A DNA stretch of 7,172 nucleotides, from NCBI GenBank assembly GCA_018067115.1, contig JAGPVI010000215.1, forward strand, positions 1-7,172. Reading direction: 5' to 3'. A program made the translations under genes and the position numbers. Positions 1-5,890 of the stretch are shown here, one piece after another (the first letter of the stretch is position 1; each line of letters starts with the position of its first letter). The notes below the pieces were generated by a model. The model worked only from the letters and a program-made list of their open reading frames with translations. It had not been told where the DNA came from and did no database searches. Origin of the DNA: Bizionia sp. (GTDB lineage: Bacteria; Bacteroidota; Bacteroidia; Flavobacteriales; Flavobacteriaceae).

Positions 1-1299
1 ACGAATACTTTTTAAAGACAGTCCCGAAGTGGCTTTTTTACCGCTATTTAAATTAATTTTTGGAGTAGGTGTAGACGCTGTTTCCGTTGTTGTTTCCATG
101 CGCTGTGGCACGTTGTTTTCTACCACAGTTGGTGTAACAGGTTGCGCTTTAACTTCTGGTTGTTTTACCGGAATAGGAGTAATACCAAGCTTTTTAAAAT
201 AAGAGGGCGGAATTATGAACCGACTGCTATTTTTTTTTTCTCCATCGAAAGTGATAGAGGCAAGCTGCATTAAACAAAGTTCAATGAGTAGGCGTTGGTT
301 TTTACTGGACTTATATTTTAAATCGGTGTCGTTAGCTAATTCAATTCCTTTTAATAAAAAGTCCTGAGTCGCTTTTTTAGATTGTTCTTGGTATAATGCT
401 TGGGTTTGTTCGCCAACTTCCAACAACTCTAAAGTTGCAGGATTCTTGCAGACTAATAAATCTCTAAAGTGAGAGGCGAGACCTGCAATATAATGGTGCC
501 CATCGAAACCTTTAGATAATGTGGTATTAAATTGCATTAACAGTTCTGGTATTTTATTCTCGATAATTAAATCGGTACTTGTAAAATACGTTTCGTAATC
601 TAATACGTTTAAGTTTTCTGTTACTGCCTGTCTTGTAAGGTCTTTACCAGAGAAACTTACAACACGGTCAAAAATTGATAAGGCATCGCGCATAGCACCA
701 TCTGCTTTTTGCGCAATAATGTGTAATGCATCATCGTCGGCAGTAATACCTTGTTCGTTTGCAATATATTTTAAATATTCTTTAGCATCTTTTACCGTTA
801 TACGTTTAAAGTCAAAAATCTGACAACGCGATAAAATGGTTGGTATAATTTTATGCTTTTCGGTGGTTGCTAAAATAAATATACAATGTTTTGGCGGCTC
901 TTCTAATGTCTTTAAAAAGGCATTAAAAGCGGCTTGAGATAACATGTGTACTTCATCTATAATATAGACTTTATATTTTCCTACTTGTGGTGGTATACGG
1001 ACTTGATCGGTTAAACTTCTAATATCGTCTACCGAGTTATTGGACGCTGCATCGAGTTCAAAAATATTAAAGGCATAATCTTCTTCGCCTGTTTCGGTAC
1101 CGTCACTATTAATCATTTTAGCTAAAATACGCGCACAACTTGTTTTACCCACGCCACGAGGGCCAGTAAACAGAAGGGCTTGTGCTAAATGATTGTTTTC
1201 AATGGCATTTAATAACGTGTTTGTAATAGCGTTCTGGCCCACAACATCTTTAAATGTTTGTGGCCTATATTTTCGTGCTGATACTACAAAATGTTCCAT
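1..1299 (-). CDS. dnaX: DNA polymerase III subunit gamma/tau (clamp loader), 3' end cut by window edge
   Basis: ATPase motor of the replicative clamp loader, which opens the beta clamp at primed sites; the tau form also links polymerase and helicase. The 433 visible codons start MEHFVVSARKYRP and stay open to base 1. Visible motifs are Walker A GPRGVGKT (46-53), ELDAASNN (82-89), Walker B VYIIDEVH (111-118), sensor 1 ATT (142-144), the SRC arginine-finger motif (157-159) and sensor 2 GAMRDALS (201-208). A collar-like helical region ends near residue 353, followed by a Pro/Thr/Lys-rich linker (about 357-433). The stretch between Walker A and ELDAAS holds only C55, so the four-Cys zinc site of E. 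coli DnaX is absent. An A10 run at codons 354-357 may produce a short gamma form. Flavobacterial tau proteins are usually near 600 residues, so perhaps a quarter to a third is missing. It is divergent from rnpB. Confidence 0.97.
   Translation of the reverse strand, partial: MEHFVVSARKYRPQTFKDVVGQNAITNTLLNAIENNHLAQALLFTGPRGVGKTSCARILAKMINSDGTETGEEDYAFNIFELDAASNNSVDDIRSLTDQVRIPPQVGKYKVYIIDEVHMLSQAAFNAFLKTLEEPPKHCIFILATTEKHKIIPTILSRCQIFDFKRITVKDAKEYLKYIANEQGITADDDALHIIAQKADGAMRDALSIFDRVVSFSGKDLTRQAVTENLNVLDYETYFTSTDLIIENKIPELLMQFNTTLSKGFDGHHYIAGLASHFRDLLVCKNPATLELLEVGEQTQALYQEQSKKATQDFLLKGIELANDTDLKYKSSKNQRLLIELCLMQLASITFDGEKKNSSRFIIPPSYFKKLGITPIPVKQPEVKAQPVTPTVVENNVPQRMETTTETASTPTPKINLNSGKKATSGLSLKSIR
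230..239 (-). other. A10 run in dnaX: candidate transcriptional slippage or -1 frameshift site
   Basis: On the coding strand the frame reads GAA AAA AAA AAT AGC at codons 354-358. One extra A, or a -1 ribosomal shift, gives GAA AAA AAA AAA TAG, an immediate stop after residue 357. One lost A gives ATA GCA GTC GGT TCA TAA, a stop six codons on. Either product would hold the ATPase and collar domains but lack the tau tail. Established parallels are dnaX of Thermus thermophilus (slippage on an A run) and E. coli (-1 frameshift on AAAAAAG). The run and the stops are seen directly; use as a slippery site is inferred. Confidence 0.5.
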
Positions 1300-1317
1300 T
1301 GAAATCTATTTGAAAAA

Positions 1318-1325
1318 CAAAGTTA
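1318..1325 (-). promoter_or_regulatory. Predicted dnaX promoter, -7 element
   Basis: The minus strand reads TAACTTTG, a full match to the Bacteroidetes -7 consensus TAnnTTTG. It lies 18 bases upstream of the dnaX ATG (first base 1299), implying a leader of about a dozen bases. I see no convincing TTTG -33 element. Confidence 0.6.
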
Positions 1326-1389
1326 AAAATTCGATTCGAATTTAGTAAGAATGATTTGCTAAATTAGTATAATTTATTAACAATTTGAC

Positions 1390-1397
1390 TATTTTTG
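1390..1397 (+). promoter_or_regulatory. Predicted rnpB promoter, -7 element
   Basis: TATTTTTG matches TAnnTTTG exactly and ends five bases before the P1 helix of RNase P RNA, so the start site should fall near 1400-1404. The -33 element is weak or absent. Confidence 0.7.
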
Positions 1398-1399
1398 CA

Positions 1400-1702
1400 G
1401 CAAGTAAAGCGCCTTATCGCATCTTATTTATAAGATGAGGAAAGTCCGGACACCGTAGTGCAATATAGTGGTTAATCGCCACCAGTCGTGAGACTAGGAA
1501 AAGTGCAACAGAAAGAATGTACAGGTCATGCTGTAGTGAAACCAGGTAAACTCTATGTGGTGCAATGTCATGTATACTAACGTTTGAGCGTGCACGCGCG
1601 ATTGTTAGAGGGTAGGCAGCTAAAGTGTACTAGTAATAGTACGCTCAGATAAATGATAAGGGCTCGTAAGAGTACAAAATCCGGCTTATAGCTTTACTTA
1701 TT
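1400..1702 (+). ncRNA. rnpB: RNase P RNA, bacterial class A type
   Basis: Catalytic RNA of RNase P, which removes the 5' leaders of pre-tRNAs. The universal 5' signature GAGGAAAGTCCGGAC is at 1437-1451, and the 3' signature ACAAAATCCGGCTTATAG at 1674-1691, with AGATAAATGA (from 1647) just before it as in other class A RNAs. The ends close in a perfect 9-bp P1 helix: AAGTAAAGC (1402-1410) with GCTTTACTT (1691-1699). A 7-bp hairpin at 1420-1437 fits P3. The length of about 300 bases is slightly short of the E. coli RNA. It is a monocistronic unit with its own promoter and a terminator just downstream. Exact ends are inferred from P1 and are good to a few bases. Confidence 0.97.
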
Positions 1703-1708
1703 TACACA

Positions 1709-1740
1709 AAAACCCTTCTTATTAATTTAAGAAGGGTTTT
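1709..1740. terminator. Bidirectional intrinsic terminator between rnpB and rsmD
   Basis: AAAACCCTTCTTA (1709-1721) pairs perfectly with TAAGAAGGGTTTT (1728-1740) around a six-base loop. T-rich tracts follow on both strands. It serves rnpB on the plus strand and the rsmD operon, whose stop is 29 bases away, on the minus strand. Confidence 0.9.
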
Positions 1741-1769
1741 GTTGTTTTATAAGGGTGCTAATTTTAATG

Positions 1770-2330
1770 CTATTCTTCTTCGTCTGAAAGTTCTGTGTTT
1801 TCAAAAAAGCTAAACATATTTCCACCGTAACTTTTCGAGTAACTAAATTGTGGCAAGTGAGATAATGGCGTATGCTTAGAATGCTCTACGATTAAAACAC
1901 CACCGGCTTCTAGTAAATTATTTTCGAATACTAGGGTTGGGATTTTTACAAATTCTTCAAGCGGGAAATCGTATGGCGGATCGGCAAAAATAACGTTTGC
2001 CTTTTGTTTTGTGTTTTCTAGAAACTTAAACACATCGCTTTTTATTGTTTTTATATTCATTTCGAAACTTTCTGCTGTTTCGTTTATAAACTTAATACAG
2101 CCAAAATCTTGATCGATTGCCAAAATGTTTTCGGTACCACGAGATGCAAATTCGTAACTTATATTTCCTGTTCCGGCAAATAAATCTATCACCGAAATAT
2201 CATCGATATAGTATAAGTTATTCAAAATGTTAAAAAGAGCTTCCTTTGCCATATCTGTAGTAGGGCGCACAGGTAGTTTTTTTGGTGCAGTTATTCTTCT
2301 TCCTTTAAATTCTCCTGATATTATTCGCAT
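1770..2330 (-). CDS. rsmD: 16S rRNA (guanine(966)-N(2))-methyltransferase RsmD
   Basis: SAM-dependent methyltransferase that modifies G966 (E. coli numbering) of 16S rRNA during 30S assembly. At 186 aa it matches the family length. The N-terminus MRIISGEFKGRRI and RPTTDMAKEALFNIL (22-36) are the typical RsmD entry region. SAM motif I VIDLFAGTGNISYE is at 47-60, an acidic residue follows the second strand at D73, and the catalytic motif DPPY is at 117-120. The C-terminus is acidic (SDEEE). The ATG overlaps the last 10 bases of the DUF3822-like gene, so it is the third gene of a minus-strand operon. Rossmann methyltransferases look alike, but the N-terminal motif with DPPY makes RsmD the clear choice. 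Confidence 0.95.
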   Translation of the reverse strand: MRIISGEFKGRRITAPKKLPVRPTTDMAKEALFNILNNLYYIDDISVIDLFAGTGNISYEFASRGTENILAIDQDFGCIKFINETAESFEMNIKTIKSDVFKFLENTKQKANVIFADPPYDFPLEEFVKIPTLVFENNLLEAGGVLIVEHSKHTPLSHLPQFSYSKSYGGNMFSFFENTELSDEEE

Positions 2331-3151
2331 TGTAAGCTTTTTATTAGTGTGAAATCTGAATAGCTGTTTGCCGGTGTTTCAGAGTATTGGTAAGGGGCTA
2401 AACGTTCGCCAAAAGTAATGTGACGAATGTATTTGTAAGCTATAGTGTATAAGTTGTCGTTTTCAACGATGTCTCCTAAAAGAATTGTTTTAATCGTTTC
2501 TGGATTAAACTGAAGTTGTTCGGCAGTAAATAAAACGTAGTAAATAAAATCTTCGGGTGTATTATACTCGAAAGTATTGTACAACAATAAACCGCCTTTT
2601 TTAACGGCTACTAATTGAAAATGTGTTTTTGAAACGTGTATGTATAATTTCGAATCGTTTGCATTGGCTTCGGCATTTAAAACAGCTTCAACTAAAACGG
2701 TAGAGTAGTGCTTGTATGTAAAACTACCATATTTATCGTAAATAAAGTTATTGATATTCACGTAGGGCAAATACACATTTACGCTATCGTTTATAGCAAG
2801 AGTATCGAAAGTGATATAGTCGGTTTTTAATATTTTAATATTCAGTTTTAAATAATCGACTAATGCCTCTTCATTAAAAAGCGCTTTTGGTACTAATGTG
2901 GACCACTCGTTTTCGTGAATAATCGTGATTTTCTGAAACGGATCTTTTAAAGCTATTTCAGTTTCAAAAAGAGTTATTAGTGTTTCTAATAATTCCTCTG
3001 GCGTCTGTTTTTTAGTGGTGGTAAAATGCTTTAATTGAATAATAGTATTCGTATCTGTGTTCAGGATACAAAAAGAAAGTCCATTCAAACCAAGTTGAAT
3101 GGACAGTTCTTTACTATGTATTTCGTTTAAAGAATTACTTTTTTGTGTCAT
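2321..3151 (-). CDS. DUF3822 family protein, actin-fold-like, function unknown
   Basis: I recognise this as resembling the DUF3822 family, which in Bacteroidetes often sits next to rsmD; no function is established to my knowledge. The 276-residue protein has no TM segment or signal peptide. Two stretches look like the two halves of an actin-like (ASKHA) fold: LSIQLGLNGLSFCIL (16-30), and LYIHVSKTHFQLVAVKKGGLLLY (169-191, hydrophobic strands around a turn) followed by DFIYYVLFTAEQL (201-213) and TILLGD (222-227). PilM and GspL of type IV pilus and type II secretion systems have this order, but that likeness is inferred from pattern only. I chose the ATG at 3151 over an ATG seven codons upstream because it shortens the overlap with the upstream gene to 17 bases. 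It also overlaps rsmD by 10 bases, implying coupled translation. Confidence 0.8.
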   Translation of the reverse strand: MTQKSNSLNEIHSKELSIQLGLNGLSFCILNTDTNTIIQLKHFTTTKKQTPEELLETLITLFETEIALKDPFQKITIIHENEWSTLVPKALFNEEALVDYLKLNIKILKTDYITFDTLAINDSVNVYLPYVNINNFIYDKYGSFTYKHYSTVLVEAVLNAEANANDSKLYIHVSKTHFQLVAVKKGGLLLYNTFEYNTPEDFIYYVLFTAEQLQFNPETIKTILLGDIVENDNLYTIAYKYIRHITFGERLAPYQYSETPANSYSDFTLIKSLQCE

Positions 3152-3875
3152 AAACTTTTGGCCAGTTACCATTGGTTTTTACTTCGTTCATAGAACCAAC
3201 ACGAATAGCATTCCCCTTAATTTCTTCAACAGAATTTACTTGGTTTTCTTGAATGATGTAATCTCTTTCCTGATCGTGTAAAATGTCTTTCTTTAATATA
3301 GACGCTTCAAACACAGCTATTTTTTTACCTTCATCTCCAAGCTCTCCAGCTTGTAATTTAAATGTAGTACCCTCTTTAGCAAACGGAACATTCATCATCG
3401 TTTTATAACGCTCTGAAGACTTAAACAAAGAATCTTTTACACTTACAAAACCAAGTGTATCAATAATTCTAATATCTTTCTTCATTTCTACTCCACGATA
3501 AAGTTTCGTTAATTCTTCATCTACAATCGTAGAATCTCTACGCTCAATAATAGCATATTTTCCTGTTTCGATGAAATGTACTAAACTATCGAAGTTATCT
3601 GTGAATTTTCCGTTAACCTCGTTATATGCTAATTCTGAATCTCTAATATCTACTAGTTTCTCAATTACTTTAGCATAACGCTTCTCTTTTACTTGATTAA
3701 ATAAAATAGGATTATAGACCGACATAAAGGTCGAATACCCTAAATACGCTATTAATACCCAAAGGACTATTGTAATAACTGGTTTAATTTTAGTTGGTAC
3801 AAATTTATCAATTAGCCAAACTAAGCCAATAGTTACGAGTATTGCAGCTATTGCAATAAGAACAAATGTTATCAT
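3135..3875 (-). CDS. Two-TM membrane protein with pseudopilin-like segment, function unknown
   Basis: First gene of the three-gene operon, 246 aa. Residues 2-22 and 33-50 are strongly hydrophobic and separated by a short basic loop (DKFVPTKIKP), suggesting a helical hairpin anchor. The remaining roughly 190 residues are charged and soluble. The stretch from R78 to A108, with AYNEVNGKFTDNFDSL, resembles the helix-to-globular junction of type II pseudopilins (Y..NGKY...L..L), a similarity of pattern only. I placed the start at the ATG at 3875. A TTG at 3911 in the same frame overlaps the predicted -7 element and would lie upstream of the transcription start. Small uncharacterised membrane proteins of this kind are common beside DUF3822 genes in flavobacteria, as far as I recall. 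No enzymatic motif is seen. Confidence 0.75.
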   Translation of the reverse strand: MITFVLIAIAAILVTIGLVWLIDKFVPTKIKPVITIVLWVLIAYLGYSTFMSVYNPILFNQVKEKRYAKVIEKLVDIRDSELAYNEVNGKFTDNFDSLVHFIETGKYAIIERRDSTIVDEELTKLYRGVEMKKDIRIIDTLGFVSVKDSLFKSSERYKTMMNVPFAKEGTTFKLQAGELGDEGKKIAVFEASILKKDILHDQERDYIIQENQVNSVEEIKGNAIRVGSMNEVKTNGNWPKVYDTKK

Positions 3876-3908
3876 AATGATTCTGTTAAATTTAATTAAT
3901 GATCTACG

Positions 3909-3916
3909 CAAATCTA
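3909..3916 (-). promoter_or_regulatory. Predicted promoter of the membrane protein-DUF3822-rsmD operon
   Basis: The minus strand reads TAGATTTG, an exact TAnnTTTG match. A possible TTG of a -33 element is near 3941-3943 with slightly long spacing. The predicted start near 3903 leaves a leader of about 28 bases to the ATG at 3875 and argues against the TTG start at 3911. Confidence 0.6.
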
Positions 3917-3961
3917 CAATTTTTTTTTATTCGTAAAAACCAATAAGACTAAAAATCATTA

Positions 3962-3969
3962 TATCTTTG
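3962..3969 (+). promoter_or_regulatory. Predicted helicase gene promoter, -7 element
   Basis: TATCTTTG matches TAnnTTTG exactly, 28 bases upstream of the ATG at 3998, giving a leader of roughly 22 bases. It is divergent from the operon promoter at 3909-3916, with about 45 bases between the two elements. No clear -33 motif. Confidence 0.6.
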
Positions 3970-3997
3970 AAGAAAAGCATAAAAAAGCGATCTGTAA

Positions 3998-5425
3998 ATG
4001 ACCAATTCTGAATTTTATTCCCTTATAAAACAACAATTTCCGTTCCAACCGACTGCAAAACAAGATATTTTATTATTACAGCTTTCTAATTTTATTTTTA
4101 ATGAGAATGCAGAAGAGGTGTTTTTGCTAAAAGGGTATGCTGGAACAGGGAAAACAACTATAGTTGGGACCATTGTAAACAACTTATCTAAAGCTAAAAA
4201 AAGTGCAGTTTTAATGGCGCCAACGGGGCGTGCGGCTAAAGTAATCTCTAATTATTCTAAAAAAGAGGCGTTTACAATTCATAAAAAAATATATTTTCCG
4301 AAGAAAGAAAAAGGGGGAGGCGTGAAATTTGTTTTGCAGCCTAATAAACATAAAAACACGTTATTTATAGTCGACGAGGCTTCTATGATTCCAGATACAC
4401 CTGGCGATTCTAAATTATTTGAAAATGGTTCGTTGCTTGACGATTTAATGCAATATGTGTATTCTGGACATAAATGTAAATTATTATTAATAGGAGATAC
4501 CGCACAGTTACCGCCGGTAAAATTAGATTTAAGTCCGGCGTTAGACGAGAATACTCTGAGTCTTAACTATAATAAAGACGTCACAAAAATGGAACTTGAT
4601 GAAGTGATGCGTCAAGGTCAAGATTCTGGAATCTTAGAAAATGCTACCGAAATTAGAGAAGTTATTGCCAGTAATTTTTTCGAAAGCTTTAAATTCAATC
4701 TTAAAGGGTTTAAAGATATTGTTAGGCTAACGGATGGCTACGAGATATTAGACGCTATAAACGATGCGTATAGTACCTTAGGTAATGAAGAGATGGCAAT
4801 TATTGTGCGCAGTAATAAACGTGCCAATTTATACAATCAGCAAATACGAAGTCGGATTTTATTTAATGAAAATGAATTGTCGTCTGGTGATTATTTAATG
4901 GTAGTAAAAAACAATTACTTTTGGTTAAAACCCACAACCGAAGCAGGATTTATTGCCAATGGTGATATTATTGAAGTACTAGAAATTTTTAGTATTAAAG
5001 AACTCTATGGTTTTCGTTTTGCAGAAGTAAAAGTGAGAATGGTCGATTACCCCAACATGCAACCCTTTGAGACCGTATTATTATTAGATACTATAGATGC
5101 CGAAACACCGTCGTTACCTTACGAAGATTCTAACCGTCTATACCAAGAAGTCCAAAAAGACTACGAAGATGAGAGTAGCAAATATAAAAAATTTCTAAAA
5201 ATTAAAGGTAATCCTCATTTTAATGCATTGCAGGTAAAGTTTTCTTATGCCATTACCTGCCATAAATCTCAAGGTGGACAATGGAATACAGTATTTGTAG
5301 AGCAGCCTTATTTACCAAACGGAATCGATAAAGATTATATGAGATGGTTGTATACTGCTGTAACGCGTGCAAAGGATAAACTGTATTTAATAGGTTTTAA
5401 AGATGATTTTTTTGTGGAAGATTAG
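3998..5425 (+). CDS. Superfamily 1 ATP-dependent DNA helicase, RecD/Dda-like
   Basis: ATP-driven DNA helicase of the SF1B (RecD2/Dda-like) type, 475 aa, likely a cytosolic repair or replication accessory enzyme. Motifs in order: Q-motif-like FQPTAKQ (16-22), Walker A GYAGTGKTT (46-54), motif Ia APTGRAA (74-80), Walker B VDEASM (125-130), motif III LIGDTAQLPP (164-173), MRQ of motif IV (204-206), CHKSQGGQW (421-429) and motif VI YTAVTRAKD (452-460) with R457 as arginine finger. Both RecA-like domains look intact. It lacks the long N-terminal extension of RecD2 (usually over 700 aa), so it is closer in size to phage Dda. No RecB or RecC gene lies next to it, so it is unlikely to be a RecBCD subunit. 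It appears monocistronic. The in vivo substrate cannot be read from the sequence. Confidence 0.92.
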   Translation: MTNSEFYSLIKQQFPFQPTAKQDILLLQLSNFIFNENAEEVFLLKGYAGTGKTTIVGTIVNNLSKAKKSAVLMAPTGRAAKVISNYSKKEAFTIHKKIYFPKKEKGGGVKFVLQPNKHKNTLFIVDEASMIPDTPGDSKLFENGSLLDDLMQYVYSGHKCKLLLIGDTAQLPPVKLDLSPALDENTLSLNYNKDVTKMELDEVMRQGQDSGILENATEIREVIASNFFESFKFNLKGFKDIVRLTDGYEILDAINDAYSTLGNEEMAIIVRSNKRANLYNQQIRSRILFNENELSSGDYLMVVKNNYFWLKPTTEAGFIANGDIIEVLEIFSIKELYGFRFAEVKVRMVDYPNMQPFETVLLLDTIDAETPSLPYEDSNRLYQEVQKDYEDESSKYKKFLKIKGNPHFNALQVKFSYAITCHKSQGGQWNTVFVEQPYLPNGIDKDYMRWLYTAVTRAKDKLYLIGFKDDFFVED

Positions 5426-5443
5426 ATAAAACTATCTAATCTT
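5418..5443 (+). terminator. Inverted repeat at the helicase gene stop codon, weak terminator candidate
   Basis: AAGATTAGATA (5418-5428) and TATCTAATCTT (5433-5443) form a perfect 11-bp stem with a four-base loop, and the TAG stop lies inside the left arm. The stem is AT-rich and no T tract follows on either strand, so it may stabilise the mRNA 3' end rather than terminate transcription. Confidence 0.4.
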
Positions 5444-5542
5444 AAATTTATAAATAGAGTAAATCGAAAGTGAAACCACTTTAAATGGCACCTATTTTAA
5501 ATGCTGTATCGTAATAATAATAGAAATTATTAGTACGAATAG

Positions 5543-5563
5543 TTACTTTTTTTTATAAAGTAA
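5543..5563 (+). repeat. Inverted repeat just upstream of the ilv promoter
   Basis: TTACTTT (5543-5549) and AAAGTAA (5557-5563) form a 7-bp inverted repeat about 22 bases upstream of the -7 element, where the -33 region would be. It could be an operator or a chance AT-rich palindrome. The rest of 5444-5584 holds only small AT-rich hairpins (for example AAAGTG/CACTTT at 5467-5482) and no gene I can support. Confidence 0.25.
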
Positions 5564-5584
5564 TGCTGTTTTAATTAATTTGTA

Positions 5585-5592
5585 TACATTTG
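5585..5592 (+). promoter_or_regulatory. Predicted ilv operon promoter, -7 element
   Basis: TACATTTG matches TAnnTTTG exactly. It lies 19 bases before the first leader ORF and 455 bases before ilvE. It is the only such element between the helicase gene and ilvE on this strand, so the transcript should cross all three attenuators. The start site is expected near 5598. Confidence 0.7.
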
Positions 5593-5611
5593 CGACAGAA
5601 ATAGAAATACA

Positions 5612-5686
5612 ATGAACAATTTATCTATCATTCCTTCAATTATTATTGCAATTGTGATTATCACATCTGCAACGGGAAGCTTATAG
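5612..5686 (+). CDS. ilv leader peptide 1, 24 aa, Ile-rich with Val and Leu
   Basis: Short ORF starting ATG AAC AAT and ending TTA TAG. Of 24 residues, eight are Ile (6, 7, 10-12, 14, 16, 17), one Val (15) and two Leu (4, 24), the branched-chain products of the downstream pathway. The Ile codons lie at 5627-5662, followed by SATGSL, whose codons form the predicted antiterminator strand. It starts about 14 bases after the predicted transcription start in an A-rich context. The peptide is probably made only as a sensor of Ile-tRNA charging. A membrane-active small peptide is the alternative, but the terminator coupling makes that less likely. Confidence 0.85.
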   Translation: MNNLSIIPSIIIAIVIITSATGSL

Positions 5687-5707
5687 AATAAATTTAAAAC
5701 TATATTT

Positions 5708-5740
5708 AAAAGCCTCCTGATTTTTCAGGAGGCTTTTTTT
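5708..5740 (+). terminator. Attenuator terminator 1 with antiterminator in leader ORF 1
   Basis: GCCTCCTGA (5712-5720) pairs with TCAGGAGGC (5725-5733) around TTTT, extended by A-T pairs and followed by a T7 tract (5734-5740). The competing strand is CGGGAAGCTT (5673-5682) in the last sense codons of leader ORF 1. It can pair with AAGCCTCCTG (5710-5719) with one A-C mismatch and one G-U. A ribosome that reaches the stop codon would cover this strand and favour termination; one stalled on the Ile codons would leave it free. Confidence 0.9.
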
Positions 5741-5755
5741 ATATCATAAAACGAA

Positions 5756-5812
5756 ATGACAACACAAACGAACATAATTATTATCAGCATTATTATTCGC
5801 TCTATCGAGTGA
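5756..5812 (+). CDS. ilv leader peptide 2, 18 aa, Ile-only sensor
   Basis: ORF starting MTTQTN, then four Ile, Ser, three Ile and RSIE, ending in TGA (5810-5812). Eight of 18 residues are Ile (one ATA, two ATC and five ATT codons); there is no Val or Leu, so it should sense isoleucine alone. It begins 15 bases after terminator 1, so it is transcribed only if unit 1 reads through. From AACATAATT onward it is identical at nucleotide level to leader ORF 3, while the N-terminal codons differ. The stop codon lies inside the predicted antiterminator strand. Confidence 0.85.
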   Translation: MTTQTNIIIISIIIRSIE

Positions 5813-5870
5813 GTCAGGCTGGTATATCCAATTTTAAGCCTTTCTCATTCATTTGAGGAAGGCTTTTTTT
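5771..5870 (+). repeat. Direct repeat copy A (attenuator unit 2)
   Basis: This 100-base block matches 5912-6011 at 98 positions, offset by 141 bases. The only differences are T5835/C5976, just before the terminator stem, and G5858/A5999, in the right arm of the stem, where T-G pairing becomes T-A. It covers the Ile codons, stop, antiterminator and terminator of the unit. Confidence 0.97.
5836..5870 (+). terminator. Attenuator terminator 2 with protector and antiterminator strands
   Basis: AAGCCTTTCTCA (5836-5847) pairs with TGAGGAAGGCTT (5854-5865), 12 bp with one T-G wobble, followed by a T tract to 5870. GAGTGAGTCAGGCT (5807-5820) can instead pair with AGCCTTTCTCATTC (5837-5850): 5 bp, a 2x2 internal loop, then 7 bp including one G-U. 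A protector hairpin CGCTC/GAGTG (5798-5802 with 5807-5811, TATC loop) would block that strand. This gives the classic 1:2, 2:3 and 3:4 set. A ribosome stalled on the Ile codons at 5774-5797 would cover strand 1 and release strand 2. Confidence 0.9.
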
Positions 5871-5890
5871 ATTTTATATCAAATTACATT

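Noticed and set aside
3152..3172. Upstream ATG at 3172 for the DUF3822-like gene
   Set aside because: It would lengthen the overlap with the preceding gene to 38 bases and adds seven residues (MVTGQKF) that look like translated overlap. The ATG at 3151 is preferred, though the longer form cannot be excluded.
3099..3281. Plus-strand ORF of 60 codons
   Set aside because: It lies opposite the junction of two well-supported minus-strand genes, has no promoter-like element, and its product has no recognisable feature. It is an antisense shadow.
3876..3911. Longer form of the membrane protein gene starting with TTG at 3911
   Set aside because: The TTG overlaps the predicted -7 element at 3909-3916, so it would not be in the mRNA. 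The ATG at 3875 directly precedes the first TM segment.
5467..5532. Small hairpins AAAGTG/CACTTT and TAATAAT/ATTATTA
   Set aside because: They are six and seven base pairs in AT-rich DNA, with no T tract or link to a gene start; chance is the simpler explanation.
5846..5856. Extra promoter in the attenuator (TTCATTTG)
   Set aside because: It lacks the TA of TAnnTTTG and falls in the loop and right arm of the terminator, so it is unlikely to initiate transcription.
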